26,911 nucleotides of DNA from an uncultured Agathobacter sp. (GTDB lineage: Bacteria; Bacillota; Clostridia; Lachnospirales; Lachnospiraceae). The translations under genes were made by a program, and so were the position numbers. The notes below the pieces were generated by a model. It did not search any database. It saw only the letters and a program-made list of their open reading frames with translations, and had not been told where the DNA came from. Positions 7,781 through 14,008 of the stretch are shown here, one piece after another; position 1 is the stretch's first letter, and every line of letters starts with the position of its first letter. The stretch covers positions 1 through 26,911 of the forward strand of contig CAKRLV010000030.1 of assembly GCA_934359755.1 (NCBI GenBank), written 5' to 3'.

Positions 7781-7813
7781 GGCAAAATATGCTCTTAGAG
7801 GGCAAAATATGCT
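7781..7813 (+). promoter_or_regulatory. Paired direct repeats GGCAAAATATGCT, 20 bp apart
   Basis: Identical 13-bp copies lie at 7781-7793 and 7801-7813, a 20-bp offset (about two helical turns). The second ends where a -35 box for the TATAAT at 7832-7837 would sit. This layout is typical of a site for a dimeric activator. The core GCAAAATAT is shared with the upstream 52-bp repeats. Confidence 0.5.
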
Positions 7814-7831
7814 GATAGTATGAATAATAAT

Positions 7832-7837
7832 TATAAT
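7832..7837 (+). promoter_or_regulatory. Consensus -10 box without a good -35
   Basis: TATAAT stands 70 bp before the chosen start of the DUF2383-like gene. The bases 17 nt upstream are a poor -35, which fits activator dependence through the adjacent direct repeats. A transcript would start near 7844, leaving the ribosome-binding site at 7887-7894 in the leader and supporting the start at 7908. Confidence 0.45.
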
Positions 7838-7907
7838 TTTTGGAGATAATCATACTATGATGACCGTGTGTGACGGATTATTTTCTAGAGGAGGCAGACT
7901 ATTTCGT

Positions 7908-8351
7908 ATGGAAAAAGAGCTAAATAGAGATACTATCTCGTTGCTACAGGAATGTAGTTCGGGGTGTAAAATGGCAATGGATAGTATTCGACAGATTAAG
8001 GACAAGGTAAATGACAAGCAGATCAGGGAGATAATGGACAAATATTTCTCAGGACATTCACAGCTTGAGGCTGAATGCAGGCAGATACTTAATGATGTTG
8101 GAGCGCAGGATAAGGAGCCAGGTGTTATCGCAACCACTATGGCCAACATGCAGACGAACATTAAAATGATGATAGAAAATGATGTGAAAAAAGCAGCAGA
8201 GATTCTGACAGACGGCTGTAATATGGGGATTAAATCATTGAGCAGCTATATAAATGAATTTAAAAATGCAGATTCAAAGAGCGTTGCAATAGCTGAAAAG
8301 CTCAGGAGACTTGAGGATAATATGATAGGTGATTTACAGCCTATGCTGTAA
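7908..8351 (+). CDS. Small helical protein, DUF2383/ferritin-like fold suspected
   Basis: A 147-residue all-helical protein starting MEKELNRDTISLLQECSSG. An in-frame ATG at 7857 would give 164 residues. I prefer 7908 because AGAGGAGG (7887-7894) precedes it and the likely -10 box at 7832 would make 7857 nearly leaderless. The 13-nt spacing from that ribosome-binding site is longer than usual. The pattern of four amphipathic helices (YFSGHSQLEAECRQILNDVG, then NMQTNIKMMIENDVKKAAEI) resembles DUF2383, a ferritin-like bundle, but I see no complete di-iron motif. No signal peptide or membrane segment is present. It is a single-gene unit, probably controlled by the repeat array upstream. Function unknown. 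Confidence 0.7.
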   Translation: MEKELNRDTISLLQECSSGCKMAMDSIRQIKDKVNDKQIREIMDKYFSGHSQLEAECRQILNDVGAQDKEPGVIATTMANMQTNIKMMIENDVKKAAEILTDGCNMGIKSLSSYINEFKNADSKSVAIAEKLRRLEDNMIGDLQPML

Positions 8352-8378
8352 ATTTGTTATATATTCGAATGTTCACAC

Positions 8379-8411
8379 AAAAAGAGACATGTTTTAAATA
8401 AACATGTCTCT
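8379..8411 (-). terminator. Intrinsic terminator of the FliD-like gene
   Basis: Perfect 12-bp stem (8383-8394 with 8400-8411, arms AGAGACATGTTT/AAACATGTCTCT) with loop TAAAT. On the minus strand the stem is followed by a T-run, so it ends transcription of the gene at 8538-9836. It may also slow the convergent plus-strand transcript. Confidence 0.8.
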
Positions 8412-8537
8412 GCTAACCATCAAATAATTATGATGAAATTCATCGATTAAATATAAAAACATAAATTACAAAACTCATAAAACACAAAATGTATAAATTA
8501 TAAAACGCATTAATTGATTATAAAGCCAATCAAATTA

Positions 8538-9836
8538 TCATACATAACTGTCAAGCATGAGCCCGGAAAAGATTGAACTAATATATGGTGTGTTGAAGTT
8601 ATGCCCTGGATTCTTATATGCAACAACAATCTTTTTTACATAATTCATAGGATTGACAGCTATATTATCAGCTTTTTCTCCGATTGCCTCTTTGAACTCC
8701 TTAAGAGTACTGAATGTATCCTCTGATCTCTCAGGTGTAAGTGCATTAGTAAGAATATCTTTGTCTATACTTACAGCACCGTCATCATTCACCATCAGAC
8801 CAATGTACTCAAGGGAACCCTGCATCTTTTTGGAGATAGAACTCATCTCGTTCAAAAGTTTATTGCCAGCGCTTGCTCCAGATGATGCATAATTCTCGGC
8901 AAGAGATAGGATATTATTGTATGCCGTCACAAGAGCCTGAATATTGTCTGCAACAGCATCGGTATTGGTCTTAAAGCCAATCAGTGTAGGTGAATCTGCA
9001 TTAGGCTTCTTCAATGTAAGTTCAAATGCATTGTTTATAGTAAAAGTATTAGAAAGTGATGAGTGCTCCGCGCCATTAAGCTTAAAGCTTGAGTTGGCAG
9101 CAGGAGAACTGACATTATTAATTCCTAATACATCGATAGCTTTGATAGAATCCTGTGTGGCCTGTGGTGCTATTGAAAAAAGATAATCTTCATTATCACT
9201 AAGTCCGGTCTGGCTTGAAGTGAGCTGTAAGGCACTTGTGTTATCTTTTCCTTTAAGGATTTCTGCCTGTATTCCAAGCTTAGAATCGTTAACAAGTTTG
9301 GATATCTTGTTCAAAGTATCTTTATTCGTTTCCTTAAGGTTCACAGTAAACTGGAATTCATATGCCGCAGTATTTGTATTCAGGTCAAATGAATATGTAC
9401 CAGGCAGCAAAGAGATGGCATCATCCTTTAGATAATTACCAGTATTTACCTGAGGAGAAGCTAATTTGTCCACAGATATATCAAATTGTTCTGCTGAATT
9501 TTCCTCAGAACCATCGCCTATATATTTGACTGCGACAGAATCTTCGTCGGAAGATATTGCAACCTTCTTCTGGAAAGCATTCTCTAATGAATCGGAATCA
9601 TCAGAAAGTTCTGCAACAACATTCTGGATACTCTTGGCATTCTCCTTGATATCAATAGCGAATTTCTTTGCTCCATCAGCGTCAGAAAGCTTATACAGAG
9701 GAGAATCTTTGTTAGATTTAATTATTCGGTTGTATACTTTACGCAAATCGCTCTTCTTGTGAGCGTCATAACGTGATACTTCGGCTTTAGAATAATTTAC
9801 GACATAGTATTCGTAAGCATTATCAATACGAGCCAT
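8538..9836 (-). CDS. FliD-like flagellar filament cap protein
   Basis: A 432-residue protein with an excellent ribosome-binding site (AGGAGGGG on the minus strand, 7-8 nt before ATG). The middle resembles the FliD N-terminal domain (FDISVDKLASPQVNTGNYL, then LPGTYSFDLNT, LNKISKLVNDSKLGIQAEIL and LQLTSSQTG). The second half resembles the FliD C-terminal domain (FELTLKKP, then NIQALVTAYNNILSLAENYA). FliD caps the growing filament and folds flagellin subunits outside the cell after type III export. The first 110 residues do not show the usual SGLDT/IV..LM FliD start, and no other flagellar gene is nearby. A divergent cap protein or an adapted relative is therefore equally possible. It is monocistronic, with its own promoter and terminator. 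Confidence 0.7.
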   Translation of the reverse strand: MARIDNAYEYYVVNYSKAEVSRYDAHKKSDLRKVYNRIIKSNKDSPLYKLSDADGAKKFAIDIKENAKSIQNVVAELSDDSDSLENAFQKKVAISSDEDSVAVKYIGDGSEENSAEQFDISVDKLASPQVNTGNYLKDDAISLLPGTYSFDLNTNTAAYEFQFTVNLKETNKDTLNKISKLVNDSKLGIQAEILKGKDNTSALQLTSSQTGLSDNEDYLFSIAPQATQDSIKAIDVLGINNVSSPAANSSFKLNGAEHSSLSNTFTINNAFELTLKKPNADSPTLIGFKTNTDAVADNIQALVTAYNNILSLAENYASSGASAGNKLLNEMSSISKKMQGSLEYIGLMVNDDGAVSIDKDILTNALTPERSEDTFSTLKEFKEAIGEKADNIAVNPMNYVKKIVVAYKNPGHNFNTPYISSIFSGLMLDSYV

Positions 9837-9909
9837 ACAAATTCCCCTCCTTTCGTCCGTGAAATGATGCTAAAAGCATTGGGGTAAAAAAATCCATTTA
9901 TACATATTT

Positions 9910-9938
9910 ATTATATCGTCTATCGTTGCAAACTTCAA
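9910..9938 (-). promoter_or_regulatory. Sigma-A promoter of the FliD-like gene, TTGAAG-N17-TATAAT
   Basis: On the minus strand, -35 TTGAAG is at 9933-9938 and -10 TATAAT at 9910-9915, with a 17-nt spacer. This gives a leader of about 65 nt. I saw no TAAA/CCGATAT-type sigma-D site, which would be usual for a late flagellar gene. Confidence 0.65.
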
Positions 9939-10030
9939 CAGCAACATGTACCAAGAAAAACTTGTGCAATACAAGATTTTGTGTTAATATATTACAGCAA
10001 TATATTTTTAAAGAAAAATAATAAAAAGTA

Positions 10031-10060
10031 TTGACGAGAAAACCTATAGTATGATATATT
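10031..10060 (+). promoter_or_regulatory. Promoter of rpmG-secE-nusG-rplK-rplA, TTGACG-N18-TATATT
   Basis: TTGACG at 10031-10036 and TATATT at 10055-10060 lie 84 nt before rpmG. The leader contains a small hairpin, GCCCT-TTTTT-AGGGC at 10092-10106. The rest of the 307-bp divergent spacer is AT-rich and shows nothing else I can support. Confidence 0.65.
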
Positions 10061-10143
10061 AAACAGGCTTGGAAAAAGGTCTTTTTTTTATGCCCTTTTT
10101 TAGGGCGGAGACTAAACAAAGAATTTAAACGGAGGTGGAAGTC

Positions 10144-10293
10144 GTGCGTACAAAGATTACATTAGCATGCACAGAGTGTCAGCGTCGTAACTACAACATG
10201 ACAAAGGACAAGAAAACTCATCCGGACAGAATGGAAACCAAGAAGTATTGTAGATTCTGTAGAACACATACAATGCATAAGGAAACAAAATAG
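10144..10293 (+). CDS. rpmG: 50S ribosomal protein L33
   Basis: A 49-codon gene with a GTG start after GGAGGTGG (10131-10138). The product is a basic zinc-ribbon protein with two CxxC pairs (C9/C12 and C36/C39) and the family pattern MRTKITLACTECQ, then YCRFCRTHT. The zinc-binding cysteines are intact, so this is the C+ form of L33. L33 sits near the E site of the large subunit. It is first in the secE-nusG-rplK-rplA unit, the normal firmicute position, and secE follows 27 nt later. Confidence 0.95.
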   Translation: MRTKITLACTECQRRNYNMTKDKKTHPDRMETKKYCRFCRTHTMHKETK

Positions 10294-10320
10294 TCTAGGA
10301 ACGAGTGAAGGAGTATTAAA

Positions 10321-10533
10321 ATGGGAACTGAAAAAGTTGAAAAAGCTCCAAAGACAAATTGGTTTACAGGCTTAAAGTCAGAGTTCTTTAAGATAATCTG
10401 GCCAACCAAAGAATCAATTGTAAGACAGACTATCGCGGTAGTGGCTGTATCGGTTGTTACAGGTCTTATCATCGCACTCATTGACTGGATTATCCAGTAT
10501 GGTGTGAATTTCCTTATTGGTTTTAAATTTTAA
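10321..10533 (+). CDS. secE: Preprotein translocase subunit SecE
   Basis: A 70-residue protein with an AAGGAG ribosome-binding site. A charged cytoplasmic N-terminus leads into the family motif FFKIIWPTKESIVRQT (about 23-38), followed by one transmembrane helix (VVAVSVVTGLIIALIDWII). This short single-span form is usual in Gram-positive bacteria. SecE clamps SecY in the protein export channel. Its place between rpmG and nusG is the conserved order. The nusG start follows 17 nt after the stop. Confidence 0.97.
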   Translation: MGTEKVEKAPKTNWFTGLKSEFFKIIWPTKESIVRQTIAVVAVSVVTGLIIALIDWIIQYGVNFLIGFKF

Positions 10534-10550
10534 CGGAGGCAAAGTGAATT

Positions 10551-11069
10551 ATGGCAGAGGCAAACTGGTATGTAGTTCATACCTATTCAGGCTATGAGAA
10601 CAAGGTCAAAGCAAATATTGACAAAACAATTGAGAACAGACATCTTGAAGACCAGATCTTAGAAGTACGTGTTCCTATGGAAGATGTGACTGAGGTTAAG
10701 AACGGTGTTCGTAAGCAGGTTTCCAAGAAGATGTTTCCAGGCTATGTACTTATTCATATGATTATGAATGATGATACATGGTACGTTGTTAGAAATACCA
10801 GAGGCGTGACTGGATTTGTTGGTCCGGGAAGCAAGCCGGTTCCACTCACAGAAGCCGAGATGAGACCTTTGGGTATTAAGACTGAGAGTGTTGTGGTTGA
10901 CTTTGAGGAAGGTGATATGATAGTCGTTATTGGTGGTGTCTGGAAAGATACATCAGGTATTATCACTGCAATGAACCACAGCAAGCAGACAGTTACAATC
11001 AACGTAGAACTGTTCGGTCGCGAGACACCGGTAGAAGTAAGTTTCGCAGATGTTAAGAAGATTAATTAA
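10551..11069 (+). CDS. nusG: Transcription elongation/termination factor NusG
   Basis: A 172-residue protein with GGAGG upstream. The N-terminal NGN domain (ANWYVVHTYSGYENKVK, then FPGYVLIHMIM, WYVVRNTRGVTGFVG) binds the RNA polymerase clamp. The C-terminal KOW domain (about 120-172; EEGDMIVVIGGVW, ending LFGRETPVEVSF) contacts partners such as ribosomal protein S10 or Rho. The KOW sequence has GGVWKDTSG where GPFKDFxG is common, a modest deviation. Length is typical. rplK follows after 14 nt with its own strong ribosome-binding site. Confidence 0.98.
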   Translation: MAEANWYVVHTYSGYENKVKANIDKTIENRHLEDQILEVRVPMEDVTEVKNGVRKQVSKKMFPGYVLIHMIMNDDTWYVVRNTRGVTGFVGPGSKPVPLTEAEMRPLGIKTESVVVDFEEGDMIVVIGGVWKDTSGIITAMNHSKQTVTINVELFGRETPVEVSFADVKKIN

Positions 11070-11083
11070 GGAGGCAATTCCAA

Positions 11084-11509
11084 ATGGCAAAGAAAGTAGA
11101 AGGATACATTAAATTACAGATTCCTGCTGGAAAGGCAACACCAGCTCCTCCAGTTGGACCTGCTCTTGGACAGCATGGTGTAAACATTGTAGAGTTTACA
11201 AAGCAGTTCAATGCTAAGACAGCAGAAATGGGAGATACAGTTATCCCTGTAGTAATTACTGTATATGCAGATAGAAGTTTTAGCTTCATTACTAAGACTC
11301 CTCCTGCTCCAGTATTAATTAAGAAAGCTTGTAACATCAAGTCTGGTTCAGGTGTACCTAACAAGACTAAGGTTGCAAAGATTACAAAGGCACAGCTTCA
11401 GGAAATCGCTGAGCAGAAGATGCCAGATTTAAATGCAGCTTCAATCGAGTCTGCAATGAGCATGATCGCAGGAACATGCCGTTCAATGGGAGTTGAGGTT
11501 GAAGATTAA
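11084..11509 (+). CDS. rplK: 50S ribosomal protein L11
   Basis: A 141-residue protein with TAAGGAGG before the ATG. It shows the family N-terminus GYIKLQIPAGKATPAPPVGPALGQHGVNI, whose prolines form the thiostrepton/L7-L12-facing linker, and the rRNA-binding C-terminal domain ending IESAMSMIAGTCRSMGVEVE. It forms the base of the stalk region that activates translational GTPases. It is the fourth gene of the rpmG unit, followed by a 140-bp structured spacer before rplA. Confidence 0.98.
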   Translation: MAKKVEGYIKLQIPAGKATPAPPVGPALGQHGVNIVEFTKQFNAKTAEMGDTVIPVVITVYADRSFSFITKTPPAPVLIKKACNIKSGSGVPNKTKVAKITKAQLQEIAEQKMPDLNAASIESAMSMIAGTCRSMGVEVED

Positions 11510-11529
11510 TCATTGATTGATTTCAGCTA

Positions 11530-11640
11530 AGACTTGTTCCCTGACAAGCAAAGGGGACTTTCCTATAAACAGGAATTATAGGGAATCGCATTAGTAACAA
11601 TAAGTGGGAGGGTCCTCTCCCGATATTACCACCAGGAGGT
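11530..11640 (+). promoter_or_regulatory. Structured leader before rplA, possible L1 autoregulatory site
   Basis: Three potential hairpins follow in series: CTTGT/ACAAG (11533-11548), CCTATAA/TTATAGG with a 7-nt loop (11562-11582), and GGGAG/CTCCC (11606-11621), just before the ribosome-binding site CAGGAGG. The spacer is long for this operon. L1 controls its own synthesis in many bacteria by binding a 23S-like mRNA hairpin, so such a site is plausible here. I cannot confirm the L1 motif. Confidence 0.35.
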
Positions 11641-11649
11641 TATTTTTTC

Positions 11650-12345
11650 ATGAAAAGAGGAAAGAAGTATCAGGACGCCGTTAAGGCTTTCGATAAGCAG
11701 AATCTTTATGATGTTGAAGAAGCTATCTCAATCGTAAAGAAGAATGCAACAGCTAAATTTGACGAGACAATCGAGCTTCATCTTAGAACAGGTTGTGATG
11801 GACGTCATGCTGAGCAGCAGATCCGTGGAGCTGTAGTATTACCACACGGAACAGGAAAAACTGTTAAAGTTTTAGTTTTCGCTAAGGGAGCTAAAGCAGA
11901 CGAGGCAGAGGCAGCAGGAGCTGACTTTGTTGGTGGCGAGGAATTAATTCCTAAGATCCAGAATGAAGGATGGTTAGACTTCGACGTTGTTGTTGCTACA
12001 CCAGACATGATGGGTGTTGTAGGTCGTTTGGGACGTGTACTCGGACCTAAGGGCTTAATGCCAAACCCAAAAGCCGGAACAGTTACAATGGATGTTGCAA
12101 AGGCAATCGCAGATATCAAAGCTGGTAAGATTGAGTACAGATTGGACAAGACAAACATTATCCATGTGCCAGTTGGAAAAGCATCTTTCACAGACGAGCA
12201 GTTAAACGACAACTTCCAGTCTCTTATGGGTGCAATAAATAAAGCAAAGCCTGCTAGCTTAAAGGGTCAGTACATTAAGAGTGCTACAATCACATCTACA
12301 ATGGGACCTGGAGTTAAGCTTAACCCAGTTAAGATTACTCAGTAG
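11650..12345 (+). CDS. rplA: 50S ribosomal protein L1
   Basis: A 231-residue protein of normal length, MKRGKKYQDAVKAFDKQNLYDVEEAI. It has the L1 signature around DVVVATPDMMGVVGRLGRVLGPKGLMPNPKAGTV in the second domain and the closing GPGVKLNPVKI. L1 binds the mobile 23S stalk at the E site and usually represses its own mRNA. It is the last gene of the rpmG unit. A stem-loop follows the stop, and then the independent rplJ promoter. Confidence 0.98.
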   Translation: MKRGKKYQDAVKAFDKQNLYDVEEAISIVKKNATAKFDETIELHLRTGCDGRHAEQQIRGAVVLPHGTGKTVKVLVFAKGAKADEAEAAGADFVGGEELIPKIQNEGWLDFDVVVATPDMMGVVGRLGRVLGPKGLMPNPKAGTVTMDVAKAIADIKAGKIEYRLDKTNIIHVPVGKASFTDEQLNDNFQSLMGAINKAKPASLKGQYIKSATITSTMGPGVKLNPVKITQ

Positions 12346-12366
12346 CAGGAAACAGGGAAACCTGAC

Positions 12367-12391
12367 GGGGATAAGGCAATGCCTTGTCTCC
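12367..12391 (+). other. Stem-loop after rplA without a U-tract
   Basis: GGGGATAAGGC (12367-12377) pairs completely with GCCTTGTCTCC (12381-12391) counting two G-U pairs, around an AAT loop. No T-run follows, so it may be an RNA 3' end or processing element rather than a classical terminator. Confidence 0.5.
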
Positions 12392-12448
12392 GATAATTGA
12401 AACATTATAACCAAAGACCAGACAAACCAAGCAAATTGAGAATTACTA

Positions 12449-12477
12449 TTGACAATCTCAATATAAAGTATTATAAT
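12449..12477 (+). promoter_or_regulatory. Perfect consensus sigma-A promoter of rplJ-rplL
   Basis: TTGACA (12449-12454), 17-nt spacer, TATAAT (12472-12477). The start would be near 12484, giving a leader of about 160 nt that contains the L10 leader and its attenuator. Confidence 0.9.
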
Positions 12478-12484
12478 CAGCAAG

Positions 12485-12600
12485 CATATTGCCGAAGACA
12501 GTAGGTGCCGTAAGGCGTAACTTAAGACCTACCGAGGGAATTTAGATTCTTCTTAGAAAGACTATTGCCTCTCTGTCGACGTGCAGGGAGGTTTTTATAT
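12485..12600 (+). ncRNA. L10 leader with intrinsic attenuator
   Basis: The core resembles the firmicute ribosomal protein L10 leader: GTAGGT (12501-12506) pairs with ACCTAC (12527-12532) and encloses the hairpin GCCGTAAGGC (12507-12516) and the segment GTAACTTAAG. Downstream, CCTCTCTG/CAGGGAGG (12568-12591) followed by TTTTT is an intrinsic terminator ahead of rplJ. Known L10 leaders bind the L10-(L7/L12) complex to mimic its 23S site and shut down rplJL, so the attenuator fits that scheme. Confidence 0.85.
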
Positions 12601-12644
12601 ATACCTCACGTGATATGCGAAAATAAAATAAGGAGGTAACCATT

Positions 12645-13202
12645 GTGGCAAAAGTTGAACTGAAACAGCCAATCGTTGATGAGATTTCAGCTGCTATCAA
12701 AGACGCTCAGTCAGTTGTAGTTGTTGATTATCGTGGACTTACAGTAGCAGAGGATACTCAGTTACGTAAGCAGTTAAGAGAAGCTGGCGTTACTTACAAG
12801 GTATACAAGAATACTTTAGTAAGCCGTGCAGTTGAAGGAACAGATTTTGAGAGCTTAAGAGATGTTCTTGAAGGACCAAGCGCATTTGCAGTATCAGTAG
12901 ATGATGCAACAGCTCCAGCAAGAGTATTAGCTAAGTTCGCTAAGACAGCTCCAGCATTAGAGATTAAAGCTGGTGTAGTTGAAGGAACATATTATGATGC
13001 AGAGGGTATGAAGGCAATCGCTTCTGTACCTAGCAGAGATGAGCTTATTTCTAAGTTACTTGGTAGCTTACAGAGCCCTATCACAAACCTTGCTCGTGTT
13101 CTTAATCAGATCGCAGAGAAAGGCGGTGCAGCAGATGCAGCTGTAGAAGCAGCTCCAGCAGAGGAAGCACCAGCAGAGGAAGCAGCAGCAGACGCTGAAT
13201 AG
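12645..13202 (+). CDS. rplJ: 50S ribosomal protein L10
   Basis: A 185-residue protein with a GTG start eight bases after AAGGAGG. The family N-terminus is KQPIVDEISAAIKDAQSVVVVDYRGLTV. The rRNA-binding globular domain includes YKVYKNTLVSRAVEG. The C-terminal helix that carries L7/L12 dimers (about 130-165) is followed by an Ala/Glu/Pro-rich acidic tail (EEAPAEEAAADAE) that extends the usual length by about 15-20 residues. L10 anchors the stalk to L11 and 23S rRNA. It is controlled by the preceding L10 leader and cotranscribed with rplL. Confidence 0.98.
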   Translation: MAKVELKQPIVDEISAAIKDAQSVVVVDYRGLTVAEDTQLRKQLREAGVTYKVYKNTLVSRAVEGTDFESLRDVLEGPSAFAVSVDDATAPARVLAKFAKTAPALEIKAGVVEGTYYDAEGMKAIASVPSRDELISKLLGSLQSPITNLARVLNQIAEKGGAADAAVEAAPAEEAPAEEAAADAE

Positions 13203-13288
13203 TTTCCGGATTGAATTAGAAGAAGTTATCTTACGATGAGTCGTGGAGATACACAATAGTAAATTGAATTTTAATGGAGGAAATAATA

Positions 13289-13666
13289 ATGGCAAAGTTA
13301 ACAACAGCAGAGTTTATTGATGCTATCAAAGAGTTAAGCGTATTAGAGTTAAATGATTTAGTAAAAGCTTGTGAAGAAGAGTTCGGTGTATCTGCAGCAG
13401 CAGGTGTTGTAGTTGCAGCAGCAGGAGCTGACGGAGCAGCAGCAGGAGAAGAGAAGACAGAGTTCGATATCGAGTTAACAGAAGTTGGACCAAACAAAGT
13501 TAAGGTTATCAAAGTTGTTCGTGAGATCACAGGTCTTGGACTTAAAGAAGCTAAAGAAGCAGTTGATGGTGCTCCAAAGGTTATCAAAGAGCAGGCTGAC
13601 AAGGCTATCGCTGAGGATGCTAAGGCTAAACTTGAGGCTGAAGGCGCTAAGGTTACACTTAAATAA
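13289..13666 (+). CDS. rplL: 50S ribosomal protein L7/L12
   Basis: A 125-residue protein. The start is set at MAKLTTAEF because TGGAGG at 13275-13280 lies 8 nt before it; an in-frame ATG at 13274 would overlap that site. The N-terminal dimerisation domain (FIDAIKELSVLELNDLVKACEEEFG) is followed by the Ala/Gly hinge (about 40-56) and the conserved C-terminal domain (KTEFDIELTEVGPNKVKVIKVVREITGLGLKEAKEAV). It is the multicopy stalk protein that recruits EF-G, EF-Tu and other GTPases. It lies 86 bp after rplJ and before a strong terminator. Confidence 0.98.
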   Translation: MAKLTTAEFIDAIKELSVLELNDLVKACEEEFGVSAAAGVVVAAAGADGAAAGEEKTEFDIELTEVGPNKVKVIKVVREITGLGLKEAKEAVDGAPKVIKEQADKAIAEDAKAKLEAEGAKVTLK

Positions 13667-13686
13667 TTATTGCAATTATTTACATG

Positions 13687-13716
13687 CCAGAGTCGAGTAT
13701 TCGACTCTGGTTTTTT
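13687..13716 (+). terminator. Intrinsic terminator of rplJ-rplL
   Basis: Perfect 10-bp stem CCAGAGTCGA/TCGACTCTGG with loop GTAT (13687-13710), then TTTTTT. It separates the stalk genes from rpoBC. Confidence 0.93.
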
Positions 13717-13742
13717 GTTATATAAGGAAAATTCTTATACAT

Positions 13743-13799
13743 AAAAAATCTCATTTAAAAACATATAAAAAAATCTCATGCAAAAATCTCATGCAAAAA
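13743..13799 (+). repeat. A-tract repeats upstream of the rpoB promoter
   Basis: AAAAATCTCAT occurs at 13744-13754, 13769-13779 and 13782-13792. The last two are part of a perfect 13-bp tandem AAAAATCTCATGC. Runs of five to seven A recur every 10-14 bp up to the -35 box, which suggests curved DNA or an UP element. Confidence 0.6.
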
Positions 13800-13803
13800 C
13801 TTC

Positions 13804-13832
13804 TTGCATAATTCTGGAATTTGATGTATAGT
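13804..13832 (+). promoter_or_regulatory. Promoter of rpoB-rpoC, TTGCAT-N17-TATAGT
   Basis: The -35 box is TTGCAT (13804-13809) and the -10 box TATAGT (13827-13832), 17 nt apart, after an A-tract region. The leader of about 170 nt contains hairpins AAAATGTC/GACATTTT (13890-13909) and TTGGCT/AGCCAA (13966-13980). No leader terminator is evident. Confidence 0.65.
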
Positions 13833-14008
13833 ATAAGTTGCACTTTCATGGTGTAGTGGGCTTATTATTGCTATTTTTAATACAAATCGAAAATGTCAAT
13901 AGACATTTTACACGAAACCACCATATGAATTTGTGCATTTGGATATAACCACAATATATAGATTTTTGGCTATAAGCCAAGCAAATAAAAACGAGAGGTG
14001 AAACGTCA

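Noticed and set aside
9840..10000. tRNA gene in the spacer before rpmG
   Set aside because: AT-rich stretch with small inverted repeats but no TTCRANYY T-loop or cloverleaf.
10092..10106. GCCCT/AGGGC hairpin in the rpmG leader as an attenuator
   Set aside because: Only 5 bp and followed by CGGAG rather than a T-run; the T-run lies before it.
11805..12212. 135-codon minus-strand frame inside rplA
   Set aside because: Shadow of the L1 gene; no ribosome-binding site or promoter on that strand.
13231..13602. 123-codon minus-strand frame opposite rplL
   Set aside because: It is the complement of a highly biased Ala/Glu-rich gene, has no ribosome-binding site, and its Ser/Thr/Ala composition mirrors rplL.
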